Shown one piece after another: positions 1 to 5,221 of a stretch of DNA of 6,535 nt. The first letter of the stretch is position 1. The number at the start of each line of letters is the position of its first letter. The stretch is from JAENVT01 sp043758005. GTDB taxonomy: Bacteria; Actinomycetota; Acidimicrobiia; Acidimicrobiales; Ilumatobacteraceae. The notes beneath the pieces are model-generated. The model saw nothing but the letters and a program-made list of their open reading frames with translations. It had not been told where the DNA came from and ran no database searches. A program made the translations under genes and the position numbers. The stretch spans positions 1 to 6,535 of the forward strand of contig JAYVOI010000001.1 in assembly GCA_043758005.1 (NCBI GenBank), written 5' to 3'.

Positions 1-44
1 TTGTCCCCCAGACAAGTGCGCTAACCAAGCTGCGCTACAGCCCG
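1..44 (-). tRNA. tRNA-Pro (anticodon GGG), 5' half, cut by the window edge
   Basis: Read on the minus strand from 44 downward. The acceptor 5' strand is CGGGCTG, followed by T8 and A9. The D arm is a GCGC/GCGC stem with a loop containing GG. A26 follows, then the anticodon stem CTTGT, the loop CTGGGGG and the returning stem ACAA at the window edge. Loop positions 34-36 are GGG, which decodes CCC and so proline. C1 and the CGGG start are also usual for bacterial tRNA-Pro. The 3' half (variable loop, T arm, acceptor 3' strand) lies outside the window, so folding of the whole molecule cannot be checked. No protein gene competes for this stretch. Confidence 0.93.
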
Positions 45-65
45 CAATTGCGGATGACCGCCCGG

Positions 66-71
66 ATCGTA
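66..71 (-). promoter_or_regulatory. candidate -10 box of the tRNA-Pro promoter
   Basis: On the minus strand this reads TACGAT, fitting the actinobacterial TAnnnT -10 pattern. It ends 21 nt before the first tRNA base, so transcription would start roughly 14 nt upstream of the mature 5' end, a sensible leader for RNase P removal. I see no convincing -35 hexamer 16-18 nt upstream. The assignment rests on one hexamer and its position. Confidence 0.4.
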
Positions 72-181
72 ACGCGTTGCGTGCTGACTTCCGCCTTGAA
101 GCCTTCGTGATCACCGTCTTTCCTCCATGACCCTGGCTCTGCTCCACAGGCGCCATTCTGTCCGCGAGAACAGCCGGCCTC

Positions 182-187
182 TACGCT
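182..187 (+). promoter_or_regulatory. candidate -10 box for a leaderless DoxX-like mRNA
   Basis: TACGCT fits TAnnnT and is followed by exactly 6 nt and then GTG at 194, so the predicted transcription start would coincide with the first base of the start codon. The -35 region around 158-163 (CTGTCC) matches TTGACA at only 3 of 6 positions, and a -35 is often dispensable in actinobacterial promoters. The same geometry occurs upstream of ispH and of the gene after it, which strengthens this weak single-site call. Confidence 0.45.
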
Positions 188-193
188 GGACGG

Positions 194-559
194 GTGAACA
201 TGCCGACGTGGGTGCTCGTTGCGATCCTTGGGACGGCGGGCGTTGCCCACTTCGTCACTCCGCGCCGCTTCGACGAGATCGTGCCCAGTGTGTTGCCCGG
301 ATCCGCACGGATGTGGACCTCGATCAGCGGTGTGGCCGAACTGGGAGTGGCAGCGACCGTTGCCGTACCACGATCTCGGGGGTTTGGCGCAGCGTTGGCC
401 GCGGCGCTGTTCGTCGTCGTCTTTCCGGCCAACATCCAAATGGCCATCAATTGGGCCGACCGACCGCTGGCGCAACGACTCCTCGCCTATGGACGTCTGC
501 CGTTGCAGATCCCGTTGATCTGGCTGGCGCTGCGCGTCCGTCGCTCCGTAGCTCCCTGA
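194..559 (+). CDS. DoxX-like small integral membrane protein
   Basis: This is a 121-aa hydrophobic protein with about four membrane segments, near residues 5-20, 43-58, 64-80 and 103-115. Sequence marks of the DoxX-like group are GVAHFVTPRRF (16-26), IVPSVLPG (29-36), SGVAEL (45-50), FPANIQMA (77-84) and RLPLQIPLIW (101-110). Members of this group are annotated as DoxX family proteins of unknown biochemical role; no catalytic residues are evident. Start choice: GTG at 194 or ATG at 200 (two codons in). I prefer 194 because a TACGCT -10 box lies exactly 6 nt before it, as expected for a leaderless transcript; no good Shine-Dalgarno serves either start. An 87-nt gap separates it from the next gene, so membership of the following operon is uncertain. 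The family assignment is fairly secure; function is unknown. Confidence 0.85.
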   Translation: MNMPTWVLVAILGTAGVAHFVTPRRFDEIVPSVLPGSARMWTSISGVAELGVAATVAVPRSRGFGAALAAALFVVVFPANIQMAINWADRPLAQRLLAYGRLPLQIPLIWLALRVRRSVAP

Positions 560-595
560 TCGTTGAAACCCGAAACGGGGTGCAGGGTCACGGCA

Positions 596-614
596 AACCA
601 TGAAGGGTATGGTT
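596..614. repeat. short inverted repeat in the gap after the DoxX-like gene
   Basis: AACCAT (596-601) and ATGGTT (609-614) are perfect 6-bp inverted arms around a 7-nt spacer. The right arm overlaps TATGGT (608-613), a possible TAnnnT -10 box that would start a transcript with a leader of about 25-28 nt for the gene at 647. A direct repeat GGTTC-GGTTC follows at 611-620. It could be a weak hairpin, a small operator or chance. There is no T tract, so I do not call a terminator. Confidence 0.25.
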
Positions 615-646
615 CGGTTCACGGACGGGGAAGCGAGAACGGGTCC

Positions 647-859
647 ATGAAGAATCCGGCGAAAGTTGTGGCGGGTGCGGTGGTGGCCCTGCTCGGTCTG
701 CTCTTCATGTTCCAAGGCCTCGGATACGTCAAGGGCAGCACCATGACGGACTCCAACTTCTGGGCGGTAGCCGGCCCAGTGATCGCGATCGGCGGGTTGG
801 TGCTCATCGCGGCGGGTCTGGGTCGTTTTGGTCCGCGCTCGTCGCGGTCGTCTCGGTGA
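647..859 (+). CDS. small two-helix membrane protein, function unknown
   Basis: This 70-aa protein has two predicted membrane helices, about residues 6-24 and 38-58, joined by a short loop with GLGYVKGSTM (24-33), and a basic, serine-rich tail (RSSRSSR). Similar short proteins with a GLGY-x3-S-M loop and an FWAVxGP second helix are common in actinobacterial genomes as uncharacterised membrane proteins; I recognise the pattern from memory but know no function. The reading frame is open back to a TTG at 563, but the hydrophobic protein begins at ATG 647 and the upstream 28 residues look non-coding. The stop overlaps the start of the oxidoreductase gene by 4 nt (GTGA), so the two are probably translationally coupled. 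It could be an accessory membrane factor for that enzyme, but this is only context. Confidence 0.75.
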   Translation: MKNPAKVVAGAVVALLGLLFMFQGLGYVKGSTMTDSNFWAVAGPVIAIGGLVLIAAGLGRFGPRSSRSSR

Positions 860-1569
860 CAGACGACGGGTCGCCGATCGGCCGGCGGATCGTGCTCGGG
901 CTCATGGCCATGGGCGCGGCCGGCATCGTCGGTGGCGGCGCCGTTCAGGACCGGCTGGCCAAGGCGATCGCACCGCTCCAGCGCGCTGACCCGACCGGAC
1001 TCGTCTCGCTGCTCCCGTTGGGCGCCACGTTCCGCTACTACTCCGTCACCGGCTCGGTTCCGTCGAGAAATGCGGCGGACTATCGACTCGACATCGCTGG
1101 CCTGGTCCGCGCACCGAGGTCGTACACATTGGGCGACCTGCAGAACATGCCCCAGACCACGCTCGTGCGTGATTTCCAGTGCGTGACCGGCTGGCGGGTT
1201 CCTGAGGTGCATTGGACTGGCGTGCGCCTCTCCGATCTCCTCGACGTCGCGCAACCCGACCCTCGGGCGACCGGGGTCAGTTTCGGTTCGTTCGACGGAA
1301 CGTACACCGAGAGCCTCACCCTCGATCAGGCCCGTCGCAGCGACGTGCTGGTGGCGCTGCAGATGCTCGGCCGCCCGGTCACCCACGACCACGGTGGGCC
1401 TGTGCGCATGTACGTGGCCCCGATGTACGGCTACAAGAGCACGAAGTGGCTGTCGAGCATCGAGCTCACCGCCGACGTGGTGCCCGGATACTGGGAAGTC
1501 GAAGGCAGCTACGACGTCGACGGGTGGATCGGTGACTCGAACGGGCGAGACGATGAGCCCGCCGGCTGA
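856..1569 (+). CDS. molybdopterin-dependent oxidoreductase, sulfite oxidase/MsrP-like, exported
   Basis: This 237-aa protein belongs to the sulfite oxidase/MsrP (YedY) molybdopterin fold. The motif DFQCVTGW places the expected molybdenum-ligating cysteine at C109. VPEVHWTGVRLSDLL (115-129) and GYKSTKWLSSIEL (192-204) are also typical, as is the closing GYWEVEGSYDVDGW (211-224). Residues 8-30 (IGRRIVLGL followed by an Ala/Gly-rich stretch) resemble a twin-arginine signal or anchor, so the enzyme probably acts outside the cytoplasmic membrane after folding with its cofactor. It lacks the C-terminal dimerisation domain of true sulfite oxidases and has no fused haem domain, like MsrP. The GTG start overlaps the previous stop by 4 nt and has no clear ribosome site. 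The substrate is not determinable from sequence: a sulfoxide or sulfite are candidates by family. The cytochrome b encoded immediately downstream is the likely electron partner. Confidence 0.9.
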   Translation: MTDDGSPIGRRIVLGLMAMGAAGIVGGGAVQDRLAKAIAPLQRADPTGLVSLLPLGATFRYYSVTGSVPSRNAADYRLDIAGLVRAPRSYTLGDLQNMPQTTLVRDFQCVTGWRVPEVHWTGVRLSDLLDVAQPDPRATGVSFGSFDGTYTESLTLDQARRSDVLVALQMLGRPVTHDHGGPVRMYVAPMYGYKSTKWLSSIELTADVVPGYWEVEGSYDVDGWIGDSNGRDDEPAG

Positions 1570-1573
1570 TACC

Positions 1574-1580
1574 GAAGAGG
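1574..1580 (+). promoter_or_regulatory. ribosome binding site deciding the cytochrome b start
   Basis: GAAGAGG ends 5 nt before ATG 1586, a usable Shine-Dalgarno. The upstream in-frame ATG at 1553 has only GAG with a 3-nt spacer. This favours 1586 as the start. Confidence 0.5.
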
Positions 1581-1585
1581 CCTCG

Positions 1586-2248
1586 ATGTTGGTCGGGCGT
1601 TTCAGCCGCGCCGAGCGTCTCGTTCATCGGGCGGTGGCTGTGCTGATGCTCTCCTGCATCGCCACTGCGGCGATTCTCTACAACGGATTTCTCTCTGCGC
1701 CCGTCGGCCACCGTCGGATGGTCAAGCTCATCCACGTGTTCTCCGGCTACGCGCTGCCGATACCGATCCTGCTCGGTCTCGTCTCGACTGCGTATCGCGC
1801 CGATCTGCGACGAGTGAACCGGTTCTCACCGGCTGATTGGCGTTGGCTGCGTTCGCGCAACCGACGTGATGCGACGATCCCGGTCGGCAAGTTCAATGCC
1901 GGCCAGAAGCTCGACGCGGCGCTCAGCGGTGGAGCCATCGTGGTGCTGTTGGCCACCGGGACGCTGATGTACGTTCCGGACGTGGCTCGGTTGTCGTGGC
2001 GCACGGGCGCTACGTTCGTGCACGATTGGTTCGCCCTCGCGCTCGGCCTGCTCGTCATCGGACACATCAGCTACGCGATGCGCGACCCGGGTTCGCGACG
2101 CGGCATGCGCTCCGGCTCGGTCACGACCGCGTGGGCGCGAACGCACCACGCCGCTTGGCTCGACGAGCTCCTCGTGGCAGAACCCTCGCCCACGAGACCG
2201 CTAGGTGAACAGTTGGACGATTCTCCAACCCAGGTACAACGCGAGTAG
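1586..2248 (+). CDS. cytochrome b, formate dehydrogenase gamma subunit/b561 type
   Basis: This 220-aa membrane protein has four predicted helices, about residues 15-35, 46-68, 113-131 and 146-165. The pattern is that of formate dehydrogenase gamma subunits (FdnI/FdoI): FSRAERLVHR at the N terminus, VGKFNAGQK (100-108) before helix 3, and GSVTTAWARTHHAAW (177-191) in the tail. Histidines H14, H50, H146 and H160 fit the four haem b ligands of FdnI; the 14-residue gap between the last two matches what I recall for the E. coli protein. It should pass electrons between the quinone pool and an extracytoplasmic partner, most likely the preceding molybdopterin enzyme, 16 nt upstream. ATG 1553 is an alternative start that would add 11 residues and overlap the upstream gene. 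Its 3' end overlaps the oppositely directed zinc-ribbon gene by 48 nt. Confidence 0.87.
   Translation: MLVGRFSRAERLVHRAVAVLMLSCIATAAILYNGFLSAPVGHRRMVKLIHVFSGYALPIPILLGLVSTAYRADLRRVNRFSPADWRWLRSRNRRDATIPVGKFNAGQKLDAALSGGAIVVLLATGTLMYVPDVARLSWRTGATFVHDWFALALGLLVIGHISYAMRDPGSRRGMRSGSVTTAWARTHHAAWLDELLVAEPSPTRPLGEQLDDSPTQVQRE
2171..2196 (-). terminator. candidate hairpin ending the minus-strand operon
   Basis: CTCGTGG (2171-2177) and CCACGAG (2190-2196) form a perfect 7-bp stem with a 12-nt loop. On the minus strand the stem begins 4 nt after the zinc-ribbon stop codon, where a terminator is expected. There is no U tract, which is common in actinobacteria but makes the call weak. A competing 5-bp hairpin (ACGAG 2163-2167 with CTCGT 2171-2175) shares one arm. 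The region is also coding on the plus strand, so codon constraint could explain the repeat. Confidence 0.3.
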
Positions 2249-2452
2249 GACCATCAGCAGCTTGAAGTGCCACGGGGCCTTGACGACCTCCTCGCCGTCC
2301 TCCCCCGCTGCCAACCTTCGGATGTCGAGGTTCTTGGCGGTGATCGGCTGCCTGACCGGCGCCTCGACGAGGCGCCCACACGTCGGGCAGGTGCCGTCTT
2401 CGTTCATCGCTGCCGGCGCCCAGTACTTGGCGCAGTCTTCGCACCACGGCAC
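2201..2452 (-). CDS. tail-anchored zinc-ribbon protein, function unknown
   Basis: This 83-aa protein has two parts. The N terminus holds two CxxC knuckles (C4, C7, C22, C25) separated by 14 residues, a typical zinc ribbon: CEDC and CPTC, the latter followed by GRLV. After a polar linker, residues 62-81 form one hydrophobic segment (HFKLLMVLLALYLGWRIV) at the extreme C terminus, so the ribbon should face the cytoplasm from a tail anchor. The GTG start shares one base with the TAG stop of der (TAGTG), so translation is almost certainly coupled. Similar short proteins beginning MPWCE-C occur next to der in some actinobacteria, from memory. Zinc binding is a strong inference; the partner and role are unknown, with ribosome, RNA or membrane-protein contacts all possible. 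Its final codons overlap the cytochrome gene on the other strand. Confidence 0.85.
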   Translation of the reverse strand: MPWCEDCAKYWAPAAMNEDGTCPTCGRLVEAPVRQPITAKNLDIRRLAAGEDGEEVVKAPWHFKLLMVLLALYLGWRIVQLFT

Positions 2453-3792
2453 TAGTCGGTCCGCTTCCTGACCCGAAGCTTCAACGGCGTGCTGCCGAAC
2501 TCGAACGCCTCACGGATGCTGCGCTCGAGGTAGCGCATGTAGGTGTGTGGCAACTCGCGGTTGACGAACAGGGTGAACGTCGGCGGGTCGGTGGCGCCCT
2601 GCAGCGCGTAGAGCACGCGGACACCGTGGCCCGCTGGCTGGCGTTGCTGTGCGTCGGAGATCACCCGGTTCACGTCGCGGGTCGGCACTCGGCGGTGGTA
2701 CTGGGTGATCGCCTCCTGCAGCACGGGCTGCAGTTTGTAGACGCCCTTGCCGGTCAGCGCCGAGATCTTCAGGATCGGCGCGTCGCCGACGAAGTACAGC
2801 TTGCGCTTGAGCTCCGCCTGCACCTGCAGCCGCTGCTCGGGATCGTCGATCAGTTCCCACTTGTTCAGCATCACCACGATCGGACACCCGGCAGCATCCA
2901 CTCGCTCCGCGAGGCGCTGATCCTGGCTGGTGATTCCATCGGTTGCGTCGATCACCAGCAGGGCGATGTCGCTGGCGTCGATGGCCCGAAGGGCACGAAC
3001 GACGGAGTAGTACTCGGCAGAGTCGTCGACTCTGCTGCGACGACGCATGCCCGCCGTGTCGACGAACACGATCGGCCCGTCGGGTGTCTCGACCAAGGTG
3101 TCGATGGAGTCGCGGGTGGTGCCGGCCATGTCGTGCACGACCGAGCGGTCCTCGCCGACCAGGCGGTTGAACAGCGTGCTCTTGCCGACGTTGGGCCGCC
3201 CCACGATGGCGACCCTCGGCGGCGGCGTGTCGCCGGCCTTCCACAGTTCGGTCGCGTCTTCGAGATCGACGCCGATCTCGGACGTCTCGTCGTCGGTCAC
3301 GGGGAGCAAGGAGATCACTTCGTCGAGCAGGTCGCCGGCGCGGCGGCCGTGCAGTGCACTGACGGGATACGGATCGCCGGCACCGAGGGCCAAGAACTCC
3401 CATCGGTCGTTCTCGCGGCGTTCGTTGTCGGCCTTGTTGGTCACCAGCAGCACGGGCGCCTTGATGCGTCGCAGCCAGTTGGCCAAGGCCTCGTCGTCCT
3501 CGGTGACGCCGGTCGTCGCGTCGACCAGGAACAGCACGACATCGGCGGTCTTCACGGCGGCTTCGACCTGGCGACTGACCTTGCCATCGAGATCGTTCCC
3601 TCCGGGCAGCCAACCGCCGGTGTCGACCAGCATGAAGTGCACGCCGAGCCAATCGGCCTCGGTCTCGTTGCGATCGCGGGTCACGCCCGGGCGGTCCTCC
3701 ACGATGGCGACCTGCTCGCCGATGATCCGGTTGAAGAGGGTGCTCTTGCCGACGTTGGGCCGTCCGACGATGACAACAGTGGGCAACGTCAT
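2452..3792 (-). CDS. der: ribosome biogenesis GTPase Der (EngA)
   Basis: This 446-aa protein has the full Der architecture: two tandem GTPase domains and a C-terminal KH-like domain. Domain 1 shows the P-loop GRPNVGKS (10-17), DTGG (57-60), NKAD (119-122) and SAL (145-147). An acidic linker spans about residues 165-190. Domain 2 shows GRPNVGKS (198-205), DTAG (245-248), NKWE (310-313) and SAL (344-346). The KH-like domain covers about 365-446 and ends in the basic tail LKLRVRKR. Der binds the 50S subunit late in its assembly and is essential in most bacteria; all nucleotide-binding motifs are intact. The ATG at 3792 overlaps the stop of the radical SAM gene by 4 nt (ATGA) and has its own ribosome site, GGAG, 8 nt upstream. 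The same frame stays open far upstream through the radical SAM gene, but the conserved protein clearly starts here. Confidence 0.98.
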   Translation of the reverse strand: MTLPTVVIVGRPNVGKSTLFNRIIGEQVAIVEDRPGVTRDRNETEADWLGVHFMLVDTGGWLPGGNDLDGKVSRQVEAAVKTADVVLFLVDATTGVTEDDEALANWLRRIKAPVLLVTNKADNERRENDRWEFLALGAGDPYPVSALHGRRAGDLLDEVISLLPVTDDETSEIGVDLEDATELWKAGDTPPPRVAIVGRPNVGKSTLFNRLVGEDRSVVHDMAGTTRDSIDTLVETPDGPIVFVDTAGMRRRSRVDDSAEYYSVVRALRAIDASDIALLVIDATDGITSQDQRLAERVDAAGCPIVVMLNKWELIDDPEQRLQVQAELKRKLYFVGDAPILKISALTGKGVYKLQPVLQEAITQYHRRVPTRDVNRVISDAQQRQPAGHGVRVLYALQGATDPPTFTLFVNRELPHTYMRYLERSIREAFEFGSTPLKLRVRKRTD

Positions 3793-5177
3793 GATGAGGG
3801 CTCCAGGGCTTTGCGTAGTGAGATGCCGTCGGTGGCGATGACCTCGACAGGTCGCGGCAGTTCTTCGATGGTGGTGCCGTCGAGGAATCTGCCCTCCGAC
3901 AAGCACACGTCCGGCAACAGGTAGCGATGCCCGGCCGGCTCGCCGGCCAGCACGCGCTGCAGGTCGTGTCCGACCATCAGGCCGGTGACCGCGGTGTTGC
4001 CGCCGAAGAACTCGTTCGTCACGGGGATGACCCGGATGTCGGGTCGCTGCATGCTCGAGACGAGCGGCGAGATCACCCTCGAGCCGAACTCGCCAGTGAG
4101 GATGCCGATCGGTGCGTCGCGTCGGGCGGTGAGCCGCAACGCGGTGCCGTCCGAGCCGCAGGCGCGTGCCCGCAGACCGGTGTACGCAGCGGGGTTCGGC
4201 GGTGCAGGCCCGTCGACGGCGGCGAAGAACCCGGCCTGCGGGCCGGTCGCGTCCGGCACGCGTCCGTTGAACTCCATCTCGAACGTGCGGGCCATGCCGA
4301 TGCCGTCCTCGTGCATCGAGAAGTCCTCGTACGTGTCCTCGGCCGGGAACGGTCGATCGGCCATGAGGTAGTACTCGTCGGCGGCGAACACCATCCGGTG
4401 GCCGAGCGTGTGCAAGAAGACGTCTTGCCAGTCCTCGATGGCGTCGATCATGGCGGCAGCCTCGTCGCGAGTGTGCAGCCGCATTGCCGACTCGGTGTTG
4501 AACTTGCTGAGACCGAGTGGGACGACCGCCACCGACTCGAGCTCGGAGTACTCGTCGAGCACGCCGGCCATGGTGCGATCGAAGATCTCGCCGTCGTTGA
4601 CCCCGGGGCACAGCACGACCTGACCGCGCACCACGATGCCGTTGTCGAGCAGGGCGCGCAACCAGCGCAGGCTCATCCCGCCGCGCGGGTTCTTCAACAT
4701 GCGCGCCCGCACCTCGGGATCGGTGGCGTGGATGCTGACGTTCAGCGGGGAGAGCCGCTCGGTGATCACTCGTTCGAGATCGGCCTCGGTGAAGCGGGTC
4801 AGCGTGGTGAAGTTGCCGTACAGGAAGCTGAGGCGATAGTCGTCGTCCTTGAGATACAGGCTGCGGCGCATGCCCGACGGCAATTGGTAGATGAAGCAGA
4901 ACTCGCAGTGGTTGTCGCATGTGCGCACGCGGTCGAACACGGCGCTCGACACCTCCGCACCCAACGGCTCGCCGGCACGCTTTGTGATCTCCAGCGACGA
5001 TTGCAGTCCCCCGCGCAGCAACTCGATCTCGACCTCGGGCTCGTCGGCGGCGAAGCGCCACTCGATGATGTCGCGAGGCACGATTCCGTTGATCGTCACA
5101 ACCTCGTCGCCCGCGCACAAGCCGGCCCGCTCAGCGGCGGACCCAGGCGCGACGCTGACAACCACCGGTGCGGACAT
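3789..5177 (-). CDS. PDZ-radical SAM-DUF512 protein, function unknown
   Basis: This is a 462-aa protein. Residues 4-57 form a PDZ-like domain (VVVSVAPGSAAERAGLCAGD, then EVVTINGI). The radical SAM cluster motif follows as C87-x3-C91-x2-C94 (CDNHCEFC), which should hold a SAM-bound [4Fe-4S] cluster. The core continues with LSFLYGNFTTLT (116-127) and LNVSIHATDPEVR (145-157). The C-terminal DUF512 region includes NEFFGGNTAVTGLMVGHDL (388-406). The family is known from cyanobacteria, Clostridia and others, but I know of no demonstrated reaction. Start: ATG 5177 opens directly into the PDZ domain and lies 8 nt after a TAGCCT -10 box; ATG 5201 or a start at 5255 would add residues with no domain character and collide with the ispH promoter. 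The stop overlaps the der start by 4 nt. A DUF512 gene directly before der also occurs in Clostridia, which suggests a functional tie to ribosome assembly. Confidence 0.93.
   Translation of the reverse strand: MSAPVVVSVAPGSAAERAGLCAGDEVVTINGIVPRDIIEWRFAADEPEVEIELLRGGLQSSLEITKRAGEPLGAEVSSAVFDRVRTCDNHCEFCFIYQLPSGMRRSLYLKDDDYRLSFLYGNFTTLTRFTEADLERVITERLSPLNVSIHATDPEVRARMLKNPRGGMSLRWLRALLDNGIVVRGQVVLCPGVNDGEIFDRTMAGVLDEYSELESVAVVPLGLSKFNTESAMRLHTRDEAAAMIDAIEDWQDVFLHTLGHRMVFAADEYYLMADRPFPAEDTYEDFSMHEDGIGMARTFEMEFNGRVPDATGPQAGFFAAVDGPAPPNPAAYTGLRARACGSDGTALRLTARRDAPIGILTGEFGSRVISPLVSSMQRPDIRVIPVTNEFFGGNTAVTGLMVGHDLQRVLAGEPAGHRYLLPDVCLSEGRFLDGTTIEELPRPVEVIATDGISLRKALEPSS
3801..3804 (-). promoter_or_regulatory. 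ribosome binding site of der
   Basis: On the minus strand this is GGAG (within CTGGAG), 8 nt before ATG 3792. It lies inside the last codons of the upstream gene and fixes the der start within an otherwise very long open frame. Confidence 0.6.
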
Positions 5178-5185
5178 GGGCACCC

Positions 5186-5191
5186 AGGCTA
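5186..5191 (-). promoter_or_regulatory. -10 box for the radical SAM-der-zinc ribbon operon
   Basis: On the minus strand this reads TAGCCT (TAnnnT) and is followed by 8 nt and then ATG 5177, so the transcript would be leaderless or have a leader of 1-2 nt. It is the mirror image of the ispH -10 box. No -35 consensus is visible, and the place it would occupy overlaps the ispH -10 box. Confidence 0.55.
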
Positions 5192-5209
5192 TCGGCGGCA
5201 TGCCCCGGG

Positions 5210-5215
5210 TAGCCT
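5210..5215 (+). promoter_or_regulatory. -10 box for a leaderless ispH mRNA
   Basis: TAGCCT is followed by exactly 6 nt and then GTG 5222, so transcription should begin at or next to the start codon. No Shine-Dalgarno sequence precedes the GTG, as expected for a leaderless message. The -35 position overlaps the opposing -10 box and shows no consensus. Confidence 0.6.
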
Positions 5216-5221
5216 GCGAAC

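Larger units (their letters stand above)
5185..5216. repeat. perfect inverted repeat in the divergent promoter region
   Basis: CAGGCTA (5185-5191) and TAGCCTG (5210-5216) are perfect 7-bp inverted arms around an 18-bp centre. The centre itself contains the palindromes GGCATGCC (5197-5204) and CCCGGG (5204-5209). The arms coincide with two outward-facing -10 boxes, which is the simplest explanation. A dimeric regulator binding the arms or the central palindromes is possible but unsupported. Confidence 0.7.

Noticed and set aside
1..193. A genomic island or attachment site next to the tRNA gene.
   Set aside because: There is no integrase, no direct repeat of the tRNA end and no composition change; the tRNA 3' end, where integration usually occurs, lies outside the window.
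569..579. CCCG-AAA-CGGG hairpin 10 nt after the DoxX-like stop, as a terminator.
   Set aside because: Only four base pairs and no T tract follow; too weak to call.
127..603. A 158-codon plus-strand frame overlapping the DoxX-like gene.
   Set aside because: The product is arginine-rich and lacks motifs, whereas the overlapping frame at 194-559 encodes a membrane protein with family signatures.
563..646. An N-terminal extension of the 70-aa membrane protein to TTG 563.
   Set aside because: The added 28 residues are polar and low in likeness to any targeting sequence, and the conserved hydrophobic protein begins at ATG 647.
2545..3924. A 459-codon plus-strand frame antisense to der.
   Set aside because: Its translation has no recognisable domain and mirrors the strongly conserved der coding strand; such long antisense frames are common in high-GC genomes.
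2452..5118. An 888-codon open frame extending der upstream through the whole radical SAM gene.
   Set aside because: The upstream 442 codons give arginine-rich, low-complexity translation typical of a wrong frame in GC-rich DNA, while the other frame encodes a clear PDZ-radical SAM-DUF512 protein. Der homology begins at ATG 3792 with its own ribosome site.
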